A stretch of DNA of 56,578 bases from Fibrobacter intestinalis (GCF_900167415.1 NZ_FUWU01000018.1:1-56578); one strand, 5' to 3'; counted from the first letter of the stretch, positions 41,101-51,011 are shown. A program made the numbers and translations. The notes: generated from the sequence alone by a model not told the origin.

Positions 41101-41523
41101 GAACATGTGGGCGACTCCGGTCGAGAGATGCTCGGTTCCGAACATTTCCTTGACCACGCCGTAGCGCGCGGGACTTCCCAGCGCAAACGAAGACGAAACC
41201 AGCAGCACAAACCAGATGGCAACCTGCGGAAGTCCGACCGTCCACAAGACGCCGATGACTATCGATCCCGCCACATAGCCGAGCGAAGACCAGGCGATGA
41301 CCTTCCCCTTGCCAAAGCGGTCCGCAAGAAAACCGGCAATCGGGAAAAAAAGCAAATAGGGCACATAGAACATCGCTTGCAGCAATGCGCTGTAAACCGG
41401 AAATTCATTCGGTTCTGCAAACGAATATTTGAGCCACTGTTCAAAAAAAAGAAAAAGCCCCATCTGCATAAAAGATGAAGCTAAAACAGTTACCAAATAC
41501 GGGATCAGGCCTTTTTTTCGCAT
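38140..41523 (-). CDS. aas: LplT-PlsC-Aas trifunctional fusion, paralogue A
   Basis: 1127 residues in three parts. Residues 1-400 are a 12-helix major-facilitator transporter like LplT, the lysophospholipid flippase. Residues ~415-610 are a PlsC-type 1-acyl-glycerophosphate acyltransferase with the NHTSLID box and the FPEGELAK motif. Residues ~640-1127 are an AMP-binding acyl-ACP synthetase with SSGSEGMPKGVMLTYRN, GYGCTETAPVA and YKTGDKGYLDKDGFVFIVDR. In E. coli lplT and aas are neighbours, so this fusion joins uptake, activation and reacylation of lysophospholipids in one inner-membrane protein. It lies 33 bp after a full paralogue on the same strand. Confidence 0.92.
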   Translation of the reverse strand: MRKKGLIPYLVTVLASSFMQMGLFLFFEQWLKYSFAEPNEFPVYSALLQAMFYVPYLLFFPIAGFLADRFGKGKVIAWSSLGYVAGSIVIGVLWTVGLPQVAIWFVLLVSSSFALGSPARYGVVKEMFGTEHLSTGVAHMFTMMIIGALVASVGVISLYHESATLLGVDYLLWIFVGVAVLSEVAAFFIPKTGQERESLQIRSPGRIFHATWYISLSRMIIIGLAVFWGLAQVFILLSQSLSGEAFLAVVRNGLVFSAVGMVFGGYLASRSSHQFIEVGLIPVSVFGCSVCAFFIPMVDNPVIIRMLYAFLGLFFGALGTVLNSLLLQYSRPVSTGRIVAVSNMVTMLFLIFVVGLEAILLEFTHIDRETFLFVFSLFLLGAFVWAFIRFPQSLLRTMFRAYYVFRYNLKVTGNENIPIEGPVLLIGNHTSLIDWILLQMSSPRPLRLAMNENKSEHGFFRGVLKLLGAIRINRRNPEPAMEKIRKALLHGEAVVVFPEGELAKSCNIGRFSIDYSSAVKDTSARLIPFYIQGVWGGKYSYTNESVNFGEKTTRIVSIAFGKEVPLETEPAKLRNILRELSMSAWAKSLSYYPTIIPLWLKAAKRRVRHHVSIYSPQGNHLTGYGLIQQVLIYARAIEKMAAKEERLGFMLPPSPEGVSLLLGIWTVGKTSVNLNYTSGIDTVLKCMECAEIKTVLTSWAFLNKLQRRGQDFFKLGTVCKLVCVEDLEKSVSPLYRGLAIASSILLPARLIHFLFAKSVKPEDNAVILFSSGSEGMPKGVMLTYRNLVSNTQQANSIFSIRPHDVMLAELPIFHSFGLTVTMLLPLLEGIPMVTCSEPTDVKTMARVCAEYRVTILVGTPTFLRAVGINRWVHPMCLKHLRLVLSGAEKLRTEIRDLFARKFKKDIFEGYGCTETAPVATFNSEDVLLDDFLTTDPRANLQSVGMPIPGVGVKIIDPETNEELPQGEEGMILIGGCQVMKGYLRDPERTKSVILEIDGHRWYKTGDKGYLDKDGFVFIVDRYSRFAKLGGEMISLGAVEGKLNDTGLLAGMDYVIVAIPDEVKGERIVLLYSGDKDADELLREIRKSGIPQMMIPGAAFKVEQVPKLGSGKADFATAKKLAVELLTK

Positions 41524-41556
41524 GATAATCCTTATTTTGGCGGAAATTTAGAAATT

Positions 41557-44500
41557 CTACGCTTTGGCAAGTTCCAGGGCGAGCTGCTTGGACGCTTTAA
41601 AGTCCGCTTTGCCCGTCCCGAGTTTGGGAACCGCGGGAACCTTGAAAGCCAGCCCGGGAACCATCAACGGCGGAATGCCCGACTTGCGAAGCGCGCGCAA
41701 GACATCCGCAGGCTCCTGTTCCGAACCCGAATAGAGCAGCACGACGCATTCGCCCTTGGCACTGTCCGGAATCGCCGTGACCATGTAATCGCTGCCTTCC
41801 AGAATCTTCGTTTCGTTGATGCGGATTTCCACCGCTCCCAAAGAAATCATTTCCCCGCCGAGTTTTGCAAAACGGCTGTAGCGGTCCACGATCGTGAGGA
41901 AGCCGTCCTCGTCCAAGTGTCCCTTGTCACCGGTGCGATACCAGCGGCGACCGTCCAGTTCCACAATCGCGCTCTTCGTATGTTCCGAATCCTTCAGATA
42001 GCCTTTCATCACCTGGCAACCGCCGATGAGAATCATGCCGTCTTCGCCGACCGGCAATTCCTCGTTCGTATCGGGATCCACAATCTTGTAGAGGGTTCCG
42101 CAAAGCGGCATTCCCACCGAACCCGGCTTGTGATTCACCTGCATCGTCAGGTAATCGTCCAAAAGGATATTGTCCAAATTGACGGACGCCACCGGAGCGG
42201 TTTCCGTGCAGCCGTAACCTTCCAAAATATCCTTGCCGAACTTGAGCCGGAACGCCGTCGTGATTTCGGGACGGAGCTTTTCGGCCCCCGCGATAATCAA
42301 GCGCAGATATTTGAAGCACATCGGATGCACCCAGCGGTTTACCGTAAACGCGCGCAGGAATGTGGGCGTTCCGACAAAGGCCGTCACCCGGAATTCGGCG
42401 CAAGCGCGCGCCATCGTCTTCACATCCGTCGGGTCAGCAATCACCACGATGGGAATGCCCTCCACCAGACAGAGAAGGACGTTCACCGTAAGTCCAAACG
42501 AATGGAAAAGCGGGAGTTCGGCCAGCATCACGTCGGACTTGGTCGCATTGAAAATGCAAGAGAGCTGCTGGCAGTTCCCCACGATGTTGTAATGGGTAAG
42601 CTCCACGCCCTTTGGCGTTCCTTCCGAACCCGAGCTGAACAGGATGGCCGCCGTATCCGTAAAGCGGACTTTTTTGAAATAGAAAAATTCAATCAATTTG
42701 ACGGGCAAAATGATGCCGGCAAACATGTGGAACACCATCGCCGACTTGGGAATTCCCTTGAGCACATCTTCGGCGTAAATCAGCGTGCAGACTTTGGAAA
42801 GCACGGAATAATCCGTTCCCTTTTGTTTTAGGCGTTCCAAGAAAACGCGGCTCGTAATAATCGTTTTGATTTCCGCCCGTTCGATGCACTTTGCGACGAT
42901 ATCCGGCGAAGACGTGTAATTCAGGTTCACGTTGATTTTTCCGCGCACCCAGCCCGCCAGGTTCGCAATGACACCACCCGCAGAAGGCGGCAGCATAATC
43001 CCGATATGCGATTCTCCCGAAAGGCGTTTTTTAAATACGCAGCTAAAGGCCAAGGTCGCGCAAAGCAGCTTGTAGCCCGAGAAGTGCGCACCGTCCGGAC
43101 TGTAAATCGAAGGTCCCGAACGCACGATGCGTTTACAGGCGTAAAGCCACGACGAAGCGATCGGCTTGTAGTATTTTAGCGAGTTGCTCCAGGCATCGAT
43201 AGAAATTTCCCGCACAATGTTGCGAATCTTGTTCGGTTCCGTTTCCTTGGGGAGCGCTTCGCCGAAAGCCACGGTAATAATGCGGCTCAAGGCCGGCCCG
43301 AACAAATGCACATCGCTCGTATAGGCGTAACGGCTCCCCCACAATCCCTGGATGTAAAACGGAACGATTACCGTTTCCGTGTCCTTGATGGCTTCGGAGT
43401 AGTCCATGCGGAATGGCCCGATGAACGGGGACTTCGCAATTTCGCCTTCCGGGAAAAGCACCACCGCATCGCCGTTCAGCAAGGCTTCATGAATTTTTTG
43501 CATCGCTTCGGCGGAATTCTTCTTGTGAATTCGGATAACGCCCATGCGTTTCAAAAGCCAGCGCAAATACCACTTTTCAAAATGGTCCTTGTTGCTCGCA
43601 ATCCGGAGCGGACGCGGAGTCGCCATCTGCAAAACAGCCCAATCGATAAAGCTGAAATGGTTGCCCATCAAAAGGACGGGGCCTTCATCCGGCACATTCT
43701 GGAGCCCCAGGACCTTCAATTTGTACGGGCTGAAAAAAGTCCGCAAAAGCGAGCGCAAAAGGGCCTGCGGCAGATGCTTGAGGGAATAGGTGAATCCCAC
43801 AAAGGAAATCAAGGCGAGCGCAATAAAAAATCCCGGGAAAATCCAGCTGCGGTATTCCGGGAAATGCGTCTGCACATTGTAAAGGACAACGGATTCCAGC
43901 CCGAGGAAGGCGCCCAAAAGAACAATCTGAATCAAATTGGAAACGGCGAGAATCCGCCCCGAATTGGTCGCCGTCGTATTGAACTGAAGAAGCGCATTGA
44001 GAGTCACCAGGAACATCCCGCCGAAAGCGCCCATCAAAAAGAAAGCCACGTCGATAAAAACCTGCGAAGACAGGAACGGAACGATGACAAGGCAGACGGA
44101 CGATCCGAGCGCTCCCATCGGAACAAGGCCCGTTTCGATATAATCTTTGGAAGCCCGACCGACGATGATAGAACCGAGCAAAAGCCCGAGAATGGCAAAG
44201 AAAATCCCGTTTTTGAAAAGAGCCAGCGTTTCATTGGGAGCGGCAGTCTGCTGCTGAAAGACCATTACAAAAACCTGCACACCAATCCAGAAAATGGAAA
44301 TGCCGACCATGCAAGCGCGGACCGTCGGAATTTTCCAGGTGTGCGCCAAATTGCGGAAAACGGAAGAACGGCGCGCGGACGCATAGCCACGGTGTACCTG
44401 CGGAACAAAAAACGCCGCCAAAGTAGAAATGGCGCTGATTCCCATAAAGACCCACGGCCAGGCGACCGTCTTGCTCAAAAATTCTTTGACCGTCGGCGAA

Positions 44501-45000
44501 CCGTCAAAAGCGGAATCCACCGCATCCAGACCGGGAACAAGCAACGCCGCAAGCGCCAGAGCAATCACGGAAATCACCTGCAAAACCGCATTGGCAAAAC
44601 CGAGGCTCTTGGTCCCATACATTTCTTTTAAAATGCCGTATTTAGCGGGACTGTGCACGGCAAACGCCGAAGCCGTCAGGAGAGTAAAGAAAATCGCCAA
44701 GTTGTAAAACTTGAGGGTGTAAAACACGCCCGTCGCAATAAACGAAGCGGTAATGACGACCGATGTACAAGCGAGAACCCGATTTTTAGAAAAGCGGTTC
44801 GAAAAGAAACTCGCCGGCACCACCATATAAATAAACGGGAGCAGGAAAAAAGCCTGAAACAAGGCACTCCAGAACTGGAGCTGCGAACCGTCGTAATGCG
44901 TCGTCAAAACCTTTTGCGTAAAGACAAAATGCCCCATCACCGCAAAAGTGGTTCCAAAAATAGAGAGAAACAGGGGAAGCGTACCTTTAACATTCCACAT
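41557..45000 (-). CDS. aas: LplT-PlsC-Aas trifunctional fusion, paralogue B
   Basis: 1147 residues with the same three-part layout as its neighbour. There is an LplT-like transporter (residues 1-410), a PlsC domain with NHFSFIDW and FPEGEIAKS, and an acyl-ACP synthetase with SSGSEGTPKGVELTHYN, GYGCTETAPVAS and RTGDKGHLDEDGFLTIVDR. Similarity between the two proteins runs along the whole length but they differ at most variable positions, so the duplication is old. All catalytic motifs are kept in both copies. The two may differ in acyl chain or headgroup preference. A beta-barrel gene lies 18 bp upstream on the same strand. Confidence 0.92.
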   Translation of the reverse strand: MWNVKGTLPLFLSIFGTTFAVMGHFVFTQKVLTTHYDGSQLQFWSALFQAFFLLPFIYMVVPASFFSNRFSKNRVLACTSVVITASFIATGVFYTLKFYNLAIFFTLLTASAFAVHSPAKYGILKEMYGTKSLGFANAVLQVISVIALALAALLVPGLDAVDSAFDGSPTVKEFLSKTVAWPWVFMGISAISTLAAFFVPQVHRGYASARRSSVFRNLAHTWKIPTVRACMVGISIFWIGVQVFVMVFQQQTAAPNETLALFKNGIFFAILGLLLGSIIVGRASKDYIETGLVPMGALGSSVCLVIVPFLSSQVFIDVAFFLMGAFGGMFLVTLNALLQFNTTATNSGRILAVSNLIQIVLLGAFLGLESVVLYNVQTHFPEYRSWIFPGFFIALALISFVGFTYSLKHLPQALLRSLLRTFFSPYKLKVLGLQNVPDEGPVLLMGNHFSFIDWAVLQMATPRPLRIASNKDHFEKWYLRWLLKRMGVIRIHKKNSAEAMQKIHEALLNGDAVVLFPEGEIAKSPFIGPFRMDYSEAIKDTETVIVPFYIQGLWGSRYAYTSDVHLFGPALSRIITVAFGEALPKETEPNKIRNIVREISIDAWSNSLKYYKPIASSWLYACKRIVRSGPSIYSPDGAHFSGYKLLCATLAFSCVFKKRLSGESHIGIMLPPSAGGVIANLAGWVRGKINVNLNYTSSPDIVAKCIERAEIKTIITSRVFLERLKQKGTDYSVLSKVCTLIYAEDVLKGIPKSAMVFHMFAGIILPVKLIEFFYFKKVRFTDTAAILFSSGSEGTPKGVELTHYNIVGNCQQLSCIFNATKSDVMLAELPLFHSFGLTVNVLLCLVEGIPIVVIADPTDVKTMARACAEFRVTAFVGTPTFLRAFTVNRWVHPMCFKYLRLIIAGAEKLRPEITTAFRLKFGKDILEGYGCTETAPVASVNLDNILLDDYLTMQVNHKPGSVGMPLCGTLYKIVDPDTNEELPVGEDGMILIGGCQVMKGYLKDSEHTKSAIVELDGRRWYRTGDKGHLDEDGFLTIVDRYSRFAKLGGEMISLGAVEIRINETKILEGSDYMVTAIPDSAKGECVVLLYSGSEQEPADVLRALRKSGIPPLMVPGLAFKVPAVPKLGTGKADFKASKQLALELAKA

Positions 45001-45018
45001 AAGCCAATCACCTCAAAA

Positions 45019-45828
45019 TCAGAAATTCAATTTCGCATCCACGCCAAGGGTAAAGCTGTAATACATAAAGGCGTGCTTGCTCGTATATTTCCAGAGGGGA
45101 ATCGAAAAATAGGGTTCCACCTTGATTTTTCCCAAATCGATAACGGCCTTGGGTTGGATGGAAAAGACCATCACGTATTCGAAATCTTCGCCACCACCAA
45201 TCGCGCGAACCGTTCCCGGCGTATTGCTCCCCCAAGCGCTGGAATTTCCGAAAATCCATTCAAAGGGAAATCCCAGACCGAGCTGAATCAGCCCCAGATT
45301 CAATTCCGGGCGGATAAGGAAAAGAAGCTCGTCCGCAGAATGTTCGTTAAAATCCAAAAAATACCAGGAATGCAGCCGAATCCCGAAGGATTCCCAGTTG
45401 CCGTAAAAACTGGTTCCGCCAAAAATCAGAGCCGGAGAGGGATTTTCCCCGTTTCCTAACAGATTTTTAGACCCCGCCGGAAACACGAAATTCAAAAATC
45501 CCGCCGAAGAAGGGCTTCCGTATTTAATGCCGAGAATCGGCCCCCAAAAACCCGTCGCATCCTTCATATCTTCATCGCTGCGAAATGGATAGCTGAAATT
45601 AAATTCAATGCCCCGAACCGGGCTGACCCGAATCGTCGGAATCAAATTCAACTGGAGATAGGTTTCGTCCAAAGAGGCCTTATCGCCGTCGTGATACAGA
45701 TTGCTATACAAAACCGTATTCCCGGAGAGCTGCACCTGGAACGTTTTAGGAATGACTCCGAATTCGTTATTCCACGCCAAACCCAGCGCCGAAAAAGCGA
45801 GAACAAACAATAGACCTGTTTTTTTCAT
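45019..45828 (-). CDS. Predicted outer-membrane beta-barrel protein
   Basis: 269 residues. A signal peptide (MKKTGLLFVLAFSALGLAW) leads to a run of amphipathic strands rich in Tyr, Phe and Gly (LQLNLIPTIRVSPVRGIEFNF-type strands) and a C-terminal strand ending in Phe (SFTLGVDAKLNF), as for BamA-inserted barrels. No specific family recognised. It is immediately upstream of the two phospholipid-remodelling fusions with 18 bp between, so a role in outer-membrane lipid handling is possible by association only. Confidence 0.7.
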   Translation of the reverse strand: MKKTGLLFVLAFSALGLAWNNEFGVIPKTFQVQLSGNTVLYSNLYHDGDKASLDETYLQLNLIPTIRVSPVRGIEFNFSYPFRSDEDMKDATGFWGPILGIKYGSPSSAGFLNFVFPAGSKNLLGNGENPSPALIFGGTSFYGNWESFGIRLHSWYFLDFNEHSADELLFLIRPELNLGLIQLGLGFPFEWIFGNSSAWGSNTPGTVRAIGGGEDFEYVMVFSIQPKAVIDLGKIKVEPYFSIPLWKYTSKHAFMYYSFTLGVDAKLNF

Positions 45829-45910
45829 TGGCTACCTCATTTTCAGCCCAAAGATAATTAAATAACTCATGCACCCAGCAGAATTGACCGAGGATTTCAG
45901 GACTTTCCCC

Positions 45911-47290
45911 TCAAAATTCCGCCATCGCCAATTCCATTTCTTCGATTTCCCGCGGAATCGCCGCCGAAATATCCTCGCAGCCATCCGGAGTCACCAGCAA
46001 GTCGTTTTCAATGCGGATTCCGACATTTTCCGCATAGCGCACGCCAGAAAGCTCGATTTCAAAATAGCCGTAAATTCCGGGTTCATTCGAAATCAGCATC
46101 CCGGATTCAAGCGGTTTGTCCATATAGACGCGGAAAGGGTCGCCTTCGTGAATCTGTTCCCCGATAAGATGGCTGACGCCGTGCGGTCGCTTGTCGTAAA
46201 GCAGACGGCATTTGCCGCCTTTCTGCACAAAACGTTCGTCGAGTGCTTTTTCAATAAAATTCCAGACATTCGCATCCAATTCCCGCAAAAACGCTCCGGG
46301 CTTCACCTGCGAAGCGTGAAATTTTTGAGCATCCAGAACAATGGAATACAGGATTTTTTGCAGCGGGTTGAATTTTCCGCCGACGGGAACCGTTCTCGAA
46401 ATGTCGCTGTGCTGCGTTCCCGCCCGGATTCCAAAGTCCATCAGCAAAAGTTTTCCGCTTTCCAAAGGCTCGTCATTTTTCACATAGTGCAAGCAGCAGG
46501 CATTTTCTCCGCAAGCCATAATCGTCGGGAAAGCCAAATCCCCGTCACTTTGCCGCTGCATCTGGTAATTCAAGAACAAAGCGGCATCCCGTTCCGTCCG
46601 AAAATTTTTCATTTCCTTCAAAAAGAGGCGAAACGCTTCGGCAGTCCAGCCCTGCGCTTTCCGGGAATCCTTCTGCTGAAAGGGATCGAGCACGACCCGC
46701 AAATCGAAATGCTTTTCCGCCAGGCTCTTTATGCGACAGGAATCGCCGAAATGCGCTTTCAATTCATCGGCGAAACGCCCGTTGTGATCCCCCGTAATCC
46801 CCCGGACGCCGTTCTTCGTCAAAAATTCCAGGAAAAAAACTTCCAGCGAATCGAGCCGCCATTTTTCCACGGACGCATCCAAATAGCGCCAGAACTCCGT
46901 CGAAGGATAAATCCTTTGAAAACCCGTCCTTTCCTTCACCTCGTCCAAGTCGTCCGAATACGCGAGCTTTCGCCCCGTCCAGAATTCCCCCAAAACGTCC
47001 TTCTTCGGCAAAAACAGCACCTCGCGTTCCCCTTCGCTTTCCGCAAGCGGATTCAGCAAAAGCTTGCAACCCGGCTGATTCAAGCCCGTCAAATACAAAA
47101 AGGATGGATCCTGGACCATCTTGTTCCCGATTTCCGTAAAGACTTCTTCGGAACCCGGATTTTGAAAAACCCCGGCAAAAAGGCCGATGGTTTCCAATTT
47201 TTTCAGCAGTTTCTTTCGGCGGGAACGATAAATTTCGGTTGCGGGCACATCGCCCGACGGTTCAATAAATACCTGAGAATAGCGATTCAT
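45911..47290 (-). CDS. pepP: Xaa-Pro aminopeptidase (M24B family)
   Basis: 459 residues. It has an N-terminal creatinase-like domain (residues ~1-170, SRRKKLLKKLETIGLFAGVF and DPSFLYLTGLNQPG) and a C-terminal pita-bread peptidase. The five metal ligands can be placed in LLMDFGIRAG (Asp), HSDISRTVPV (Asp), HGVSHLIG (His), ISNEPGIYGY (Glu) and VGIRIENDLLV (Glu). Removes N-terminal residues before proline. It stands alone, 82 bp upstream of the beta-barrel gene on the same strand. Confidence 0.92.
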   Translation of the reverse strand: MNRYSQVFIEPSGDVPATEIYRSRRKKLLKKLETIGLFAGVFQNPGSEEVFTEIGNKMVQDPSFLYLTGLNQPGCKLLLNPLAESEGEREVLFLPKKDVLGEFWTGRKLAYSDDLDEVKERTGFQRIYPSTEFWRYLDASVEKWRLDSLEVFFLEFLTKNGVRGITGDHNGRFADELKAHFGDSCRIKSLAEKHFDLRVVLDPFQQKDSRKAQGWTAEAFRLFLKEMKNFRTERDAALFLNYQMQRQSDGDLAFPTIMACGENACCLHYVKNDEPLESGKLLLMDFGIRAGTQHSDISRTVPVGGKFNPLQKILYSIVLDAQKFHASQVKPGAFLRELDANVWNFIEKALDERFVQKGGKCRLLYDKRPHGVSHLIGEQIHEGDPFRVYMDKPLESGMLISNEPGIYGYFEIELSGVRYAENVGIRIENDLLVTPDGCEDISAAIPREIEEMELAMAEF

Positions 47291-47385
47291 GCCACAAAAT
47301 CTACTTTTTTTGACGCCTAAAACGAAAACACGCCGATTTTTCTATATATATTTCCGTAGAACCAATTTTGCATGGAGCTTTTACA

Positions 47386-47697
47386 ATGTCTTTATCTAAA
47401 CTCTGGAAACTCGCCCTCGCTTCTCTTTGCGCATTCTCCCTCGTCGCTTGCGCAGGCTCCCGTCAAGGGGGCAGCGAGGACTCTGGCGAAGAATACACGG
47501 AAGAATCCGAAGGCGGTTCCGCCAAAGCCCAAAAAGTGGATGAAGGCGAACTGCAAAGAACCCAGCAAGAAGCCATGAAAATGACGGAAGAAAACCACGA
47601 GCTGCGCCGCCAGATTTTTGAAGCGAAAACCCAGCTCGGCATTTCCACGCAACCGGCCGCCGAAGAACCCGCAGCCGATGCAGAAGCCGTCCAATAA
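47386..47697 (+). CDS. Small lipoprotein with coiled-coil segment
   Basis: 103 residues. The N-terminus MSLSKLWKLALASLCAFSLV ends in an LVAC lipobox with Cys at about residue 22. The mature part is acidic and low-complexity (GGSEDSGEEYTEESEGGSAK), followed by a helical heptad stretch (ELQRTQQEAMKMTEENHELR) and an Ala/Pro/Glu tail. Probably anchored to the outer membrane. ATG 47386 follows GGAG. The following phoH-like gene starts four bases after its stop, so they form an operon. Confidence 0.75.
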   Translation: MSLSKLWKLALASLCAFSLVACAGSRQGGSEDSGEEYTEESEGGSAKAQKVDEGELQRTQQEAMKMTEENHELRRQIFEAKTQLGISTQPAAEEPAADAEAVQ

Positions 47698-47700
47698 TTG

Positions 47701-48648
47701 ATGGAACAAGAAGTCCGATACCCTCTTTCCGACAATCTCAAACGGATTATCGCGGGAGAAAATGAAACGGTTTTCCGCATGGTGGAAGACCGTTTTTCCG
47801 TTATCGTCCATTCCCGCCTTTCCGGACTGCGCATCGAAGCCAAAGGGGACAAAGCCGACCTTCAAGGAGCCTTGTCCATGCTCGACCAGGTGAAAATCGC
47901 CGCCAAAAACGGCACGTTCATCTCGCCGCATTTTCTGGCGGGCCTTGCCGAAAAAAGCCCGAACGAAACTCCCTTCATTCCTCAGGAAGTCATCCTCCGG
48001 AACAAAACGGGAATTCCCGTCGTCGCCAAGACCGCATCTCAAGCGGAACTGCTCAAAGCCTGCGAAAAAAACGACGTCATCTTTGCCGACGGGCCTGCGG
48101 GAACGGGAAAGACTTTCCTCGCTGTAGCCATCGCCGTCGCCAGCCTGGAACAAAGAGAAGTGGAACGCATTTGCCTGGTGCGCCCAGCGGTCGAAGCGGG
48201 AGAATCGCTCGGCTACCTTCCCGGCGACCTCAAAGAAAAAATCGCGCCCTACCTGCGCCCCATCCAAGACAGCCTGGCCGAACTGCTGCCCGCGGAAAAA
48301 TTGCGCAAATACCAGGAAAGCGGTCAAATTGAAGTCGCACCGCTCGCCTATATGCGAGGCCGAACCCTCAAGCACGCCTTCATCATTCTGGACGAAGCGC
48401 AGAACACGACCATTCCGCAAATGCAAATGTTCCTGACGCGTCTGGGTTCCCACTCCAAAGCGATTATCACCGGAGACTCTTCCCAAATCGATTTGGGTCC
48501 CAAGCAGACTTCCGGTTTTGCGCACGCCATCCGGCTTTTGTCCAAAGTCAAAGGCATCGCCCACATCCGCTTTCCGGCGACAGACGTTCTGCGCCATCCC
48601 CTGGTACGGGAAATCATTAAAGCATACGAATCCGGAGACAGAAAATGA
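47701..48648 (+). CDS. phoH: PhoH-family ATPase
   Basis: 315 residues. Walker A is [13 protein letters not shown] near residue 138, followed by the family signature [20 protein letters not shown]. Walker B is [12 protein letters not shown] near residue 228, and [10 protein letters not shown] near residue 258. An N-terminal KH-like region precedes the ATPase, as in the YbeZ subgroup, which works with YbeY in rRNA maturation. No ybeY gene follows here. ATG 47701 is used; a TTG precedes it directly. There is no Shine-Dalgarno, and translation may be coupled to the lipoprotein. The stop overlaps the pgpH start (ATGA). Confidence 0.93.
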   Translation: MEQEVRYPLSDNLKRIIAGENETVFRMVEDRFSVIVHSRLSGLRIEAKGDKADLQGALSMLDQVKIAAKNGTFISPHFLAGLAEKSPNETPFIPQEVILRNKTGIPVVAKTASQAELLKACEKNDVIFADGPAGTGKTFLAVAIAVASLEQREVERICLVRPAVEAGESLGYLPGDLKEKIAPYLRPIQDSLAELLPAEKLRKYQESGQIEVAPLAYMRGRTLKHAFIILDEAQNTTIPQMQMFLTRLGSHSKAIITGDSSQIDLGPKQTSGFAHAIRLLSKVKGIAHIRFPATDVLRHPLVREIIKAYESGDRK

Positions 48649-50933
48649 ATCATAAAACTTTGAAGCGGCATCTCTTTTTCGGATGCCTTATCGTCATTAT
48701 TTTGGGAATCGTCCTGTTCCCCGACAAAAATTTGGCGCAAAAATCCGAAGTTCCCCACCTGGGGCAGATTAGCCCGCGGACCATCGTCGCCCCCATTTCT
48801 TTTGAAGTCCCCAAGTCCGCGCAGGAAATCATCAACGAAAAATCCCGCGCCGCCGACAAAGTCTATGCGGTATTCGAATACAACCACGACGAAACCGTGC
48901 GCATTCTCAACGATTTAAAATCCTACCTTTCGAGTCTTTCCCGCTATGGAACTCTCCAGGCCGAAATTTCGGCGGATACCGACGATTCGACCATGCAGAT
49001 CAAAGTGCAGCAGGCCTCCCAGATTTTTCACCAGCTGACGAACCGCCTTTCCAACACGGCCGTGCAGCAGCTCTCTTCGAGCAAGCGGGCAAGGGATTCC
49101 CTGGAAAGCGCGTTCAACCGGATGCTAGATCAAGGCGTTTCCAACACGCTTCTCGCGACGAACAACACCAGCGTGCAACTTTTCCGAGACACCTACAACA
49201 TCCAGGACGTCAATTACCTGCCCTATTCCAAAACCGAAGTTTCCTTTGTGCGGGACAATGAAGAACGCAAGCTGGACGCCAGCCGCATCCAGCCACGCGA
49301 ACGCGCCATCGACGAAACATTCACCGACTTGCAACAGTATTTTAAAAACCAGGCGATGCAGAGCGCATTTTACGAGGCTCTCTATGTGTTCACCCTGCCC
49401 AATGTATTTTATCTGAAAAAAGAAACGGAACACCGCCGGGAACTGGCCGAAAATCAAGTGAACGCTTCCAAAGGCATGATTCCCCGCGGCATGGAACTGA
49501 TTTCGCAAGGATCGATTGTCACCAAAGACGTGCTGGAACGGCTAGAAGCCATGCAGAACGCCATGCAAAAAGAAGAAGGTTCGCGGCACTTCACCGCCAT
49601 CTACGGTCAAGCCATCTTTATCGCCGTCATCATTTTCCTCTTTTTCCTGTATTTTTACTACTTCCATTCCAAGCGTTTCCGCACCCGCCGCCAAATCTGG
49701 AGCATCGCCGCCCTCGCCGCCATCCAGCTTTGCGCATTTGCGGCCATTCACCATTTTGGCGCTTATATCCAGACGACCACCCCGAACCTGCCGCAGGACA
49801 TCGACGTAACGTGGTTCTTCCCCTTCATCCTTTCCCCCGTCATTTCCACCGTCCTCTACGACCGGAAAATCGGCACGCTCTTCTCCATTTTTTCGGCATC
49901 CTTTTTGGGCATTCTCTCTGGCTACGACCTTTCGACAACCATTCTCGCTTTTGGAATCTGCTGGGCCGGGCTTCACAACCTGAACCGGATCCGTTACCGT
50001 TCCCAATTCATCTGGAGCATTCTGGCCGCCATCGTCGCCTTTGCCATCGCCCTTTCCATCCAACTGCTTTTGCGCAATCGCTTCCAGTGGGAAATCATCT
50101 ACCCGACATTCCTCGCGGGCGTTATCAATATCGTCACGTGGAGCGCCGTCTCCTCCGTGGTGCTCATCCATTTGGCCGAACGCATTTTCGGCATCACGAC
50201 CGACTTGACGCTGCTGGAGCTTTCGGACTTTAACCGCCCTGCGCTCAAAAGACTTTCCGACCTTGCTCCGGGAACCTTCCACCACTCCATTCAGGTGGCG
50301 AATCTCGCCGAAAAAGTCGCCGACGAAATCGGCGCGAACGCCCTGCTCGTGCGCACCATGGCCCTTTACCACGACATCGGGAAAACCATGCGTCCCGAAT
50401 TTTTCACGGAAAACCAGAAACAGGGCATCAACCCGCACACGAGTCTCCAGCCGCGCGACTCCGCCAAAATCATTCTCAGCCATGTTACCCAAGGAATTGA
50501 ACTCGCCAAGGAATTCAAGCTGCCCGAAGCCATCACCGACGGCATTGTGGAACACCACGGCACGAGCATCATCCAGTATTTCTATCAGGAAGCCAAAAAG
50601 CAGGATCCAGGAACGAAAGCGGCGGACTTCACCTATCCGGGACCCAGGCCGCAATCCAAGGAAACCGCGATACTGATGATTTCGGACGTCGTCGAAGCTT
50701 CCAGCCGCGCCATGCCCGAACCGACGCCAGAAAAACTGGAAAACCTCATTTACACGACCATCAACGCCCGGCTTAACGAAGGCCAGCTTTCCGAAAGCGG
50801 ACTCAATCTGCGAGAAATTTCCCAGCTCACAAAAGTCTTTTTGCAGAGTCTTGACGGCACATACCACACCCGCGTGAAGTATCCAGCCGCAGCGCTTGCC
50901 GCAGGAAGAAGGCGTCCACAACTCCAGCCCTGA
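48645..50933 (+). CDS. pgpH: PgpH-type 7TM-HD phosphohydrolase (probable c-di-AMP phosphodiesterase)
   Basis: 762 residues. An N-terminal membrane segment ([17 protein letters not shown]) leads to an extracytoplasmic 7TMR-HDED domain of ~270 residues, then a seven-helix membrane region (~residues 315-520) and a C-terminal HD domain. The metal ligands are in [20 protein letters not shown] and the later [14 protein letters not shown]. In Listeria PgpH degrades c-di-AMP; the same activity is inferred. The gene follows phoH as in many bacteria (phoH-pgpH-ybeY), but ybeY is missing. It overlaps phoH by four bases. Confidence 0.92.
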   Translation: MNHKTLKRHLFFGCLIVIILGIVLFPDKNLAQKSEVPHLGQISPRTIVAPISFEVPKSAQEIINEKSRAADKVYAVFEYNHDETVRILNDLKSYLSSLSRYGTLQAEISADTDDSTMQIKVQQASQIFHQLTNRLSNTAVQQLSSSKRARDSLESAFNRMLDQGVSNTLLATNNTSVQLFRDTYNIQDVNYLPYSKTEVSFVRDNEERKLDASRIQPRERAIDETFTDLQQYFKNQAMQSAFYEALYVFTLPNVFYLKKETEHRRELAENQVNASKGMIPRGMELISQGSIVTKDVLERLEAMQNAMQKEEGSRHFTAIYGQAIFIAVIIFLFFLYFYYFHSKRFRTRRQIWSIAALAAIQLCAFAAIHHFGAYIQTTTPNLPQDIDVTWFFPFILSPVISTVLYDRKIGTLFSIFSASFLGILSGYDLSTTILAFGICWAGLHNLNRIRYRSQFIWSILAAIVAFAIALSIQLLLRNRFQWEIIYPTFLAGVINIVTWSAVSSVVLIHLAERIFGITTDLTLLELSDFNRPALKRLSDLAPGTFHHSIQVANLAEKVADEIGANALLVRTMALYHDIGKTMRPEFFTENQKQGINPHTSLQPRDSAKIILSHVTQGIELAKEFKLPEAITDGIVEHHGTSIIQYFYQEAKKQDPGTKAADFTYPGPRPQSKETAILMISDVVEASSRAMPEPTPEKLENLIYTTINARLNEGQLSESGLNLREISQLTKVFLQSLDGTYHTRVKYPAAALAAGRRRPQLQP

Positions 50934-50982
50934 CAAAATTCGAGTATTTCAAAAAAAATTGCATTTTTTCTTGGAATACCCC

Positions 50983-51011
50983 TTGACACGGTTTAAAATC
51001 ATTTATATATT
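50983..51011 (+). promoter_or_regulatory. Promoter of the 61-residue gene and tRNA-Val/tRNA-Asp
   Basis: Consensus TTGACA (50983-50988), a 17-bp spacer and TATATT (51006-51011). It is the last good promoter before the tRNAs. Confidence 0.75.

Noticed and set aside
40054-41478. Long plus-strand frames opposite the LplT-PlsC-Aas genes
   Set aside because: Very rich in Arg, His and Gln, typical of reverse-strand shadows; the minus-strand proteins are unambiguous.
45869-47320. Plus-strand frame of 483 codons
   Set aside because: Antisense to the Xaa-Pro aminopeptidase with its five metal ligands.
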